DNA of 64,000 nt from Onishia taeanensis (GTDB lineage Bacteria > Pseudomonadota > Gammaproteobacteria > Pseudomonadales > Halomonadaceae), in the NCBI RefSeq assembly GCF_900100755.1, contig NZ_FNCI01000010.1, positions 54,746 to 118,745 of the forward strand, read 5' to 3'. The notes below the pieces were generated by a model. The model did not search any database, was not told the DNA's origin, and saw only the letters and a program-made list of their open reading frames with translations. The translations under genes were made by a program, and so were the position numbers. How positions within the stretch are numbered: position 1 is the first letter of the stretch; every line of letters begins with the position of its first letter. Of the stretch, positions 63,670 to 64,000 are shown piece by piece.

Positions 63670-64000
63670 GGCTCTTCACTTCTTCTGGTGGGTAACTCTT
63701 TATTTACTTGCCAATTTTGGTCACTGTTATCCCATCCGATTAATCCGATGGATGGTGACCAACGTTGGATCAATGCACTCTCTACGAACAGATCCTGGGA
63801 CTCCCCTCTCCCTGGTTTGTCTCAGGGGTCGAACTGGATAAGGATCAGGGAGAAGTTGTCGTTCAGGTCTGTCTGGATCGCAGCGCCAAGCTTGACTGCC
63901 CCCGCTGTGGTCATGCCTGCCCGGGCTACGACTCCCGGGAACGTCGTTGGCGACACCTCGATACCTGTCAGTTTCGAACGCAAGTCGTTGCTCAAGTCCC
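63670..64000 (+). mobile_element. Left part of an ISL3-family insertion sequence (continues beyond window)
   Basis: The transposase gene at 63765 identifies the element. The left end is placed at GGCTCTTC (63670), which resembles ISL3 terminal repeats, but the right end is outside the window so the repeat and the target duplication cannot be checked. Confidence 0.7.
63765..64000 (+). CDS. ISL3-family transposase, N-terminal part
   Basis: Seventy-eight codons remain in the window. LYEQILGLPSPW at the start is followed by the zinc-finger region CPRCGHACPGYDSRERRWRHLDTCQFRT, the hallmark of ISL3 (TnpA, zf-ISL3) transposases. An in-frame TGA lies just upstream, so TTG 63765 (reading LDQCTLYEQ) is the likely start. 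Confidence 0.9.
   Translation, partial: MDQCTLYEQILGLPSPWFVSGVELDKDQGEVVVQVCLDRSAKLDCPRCGHACPGYDSRERRWRHLDTCQFRTQVVAQV

Overview
The window is GC-rich chromosomal DNA from a gammaproteobacterium. The gene set suggests a Halomonas-like marine or halophilic bacterium: PomA/PomB-type sodium stator genes, a cyoABCDE quinol oxidase operon, osmoregulated periplasmic glucan genes, a large MscS channel and several compact transporters. This assignment rests on gene content and style only; no rRNA or tRNA gene is present to confirm it.

Layout. 1-6 kb: tail of a membrane protein, two NUDIX hydrolases, a 2OG-Fe(II) oxygenase, the pomAB stator, and a LysR regulator divergent from an NADP-dependent reductase. 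6-11 kb: a YjdM/PhnA protein, soxR with a near-canonical SoxR box facing an MFS exporter, a second LysR divergent from a pair of small YdcZ-type transporters, and a DJ-1/PfpI protein. 11-16 kb: an App1-like phosphatase, two small membrane or secreted proteins, a PCu(A)C chaperone with SCO1, and an EamA transporter. 16-21.5 kb: a leftward fatty-acid block (enoyl-CoA hydratase, 3-hydroxyacyl-CoA dehydrogenase, DmdC-like acyl-CoA dehydrogenase, MFS). 21.6 kb: a palindromic MITE-like repeat. 22-30 kb: methyltransferase, VOC protein, LpxL-like acyltransferase, opgH-opgG (reverse of the usual order) and a GT4 glycosyltransferase. 30-33 kb: tenA and thiC, each behind its own TPP riboswitch. 33-45 kb: CBS/BON protein, Yip1 protein, cyoABCDE, a tsx-nupC-cdd nucleoside salvage cluster, and two adjacent J-domain genes. 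45-58.6 kb: MscS channel, an amidoligase-GATase pair, OsmC, Tpx, DUF1415, endonuclease V, DUF1499, sbcDC and an SDR.

58.8-61.2 kb is a leftward three-gene phospholipid module: CDP-alcohol phosphotransferase, 1-acylglycerol-phosphate acyltransferase and CdsA-like protein. From about 61.3 kb the composition becomes clearly AT-richer. There lie two small membrane proteins, an orphan gene, and two sites with the structure of integron attC recombination sites, all oriented leftward. The array breaks at a perfect 22-bp inverted repeat (63504-63555), and an ISL3-family transposase begins just beyond and runs off the window. No integrase is present in the window.

The most notable items are the integron cassette remnant with its uncharacterised cassette protein, the translationally coupled amidoligase/GATase pair, the J-domain pair in which the second member has lost HPD, the SoxR-controlled exporter, and in-frame 15-bp tandem repeats in two unrelated genes.
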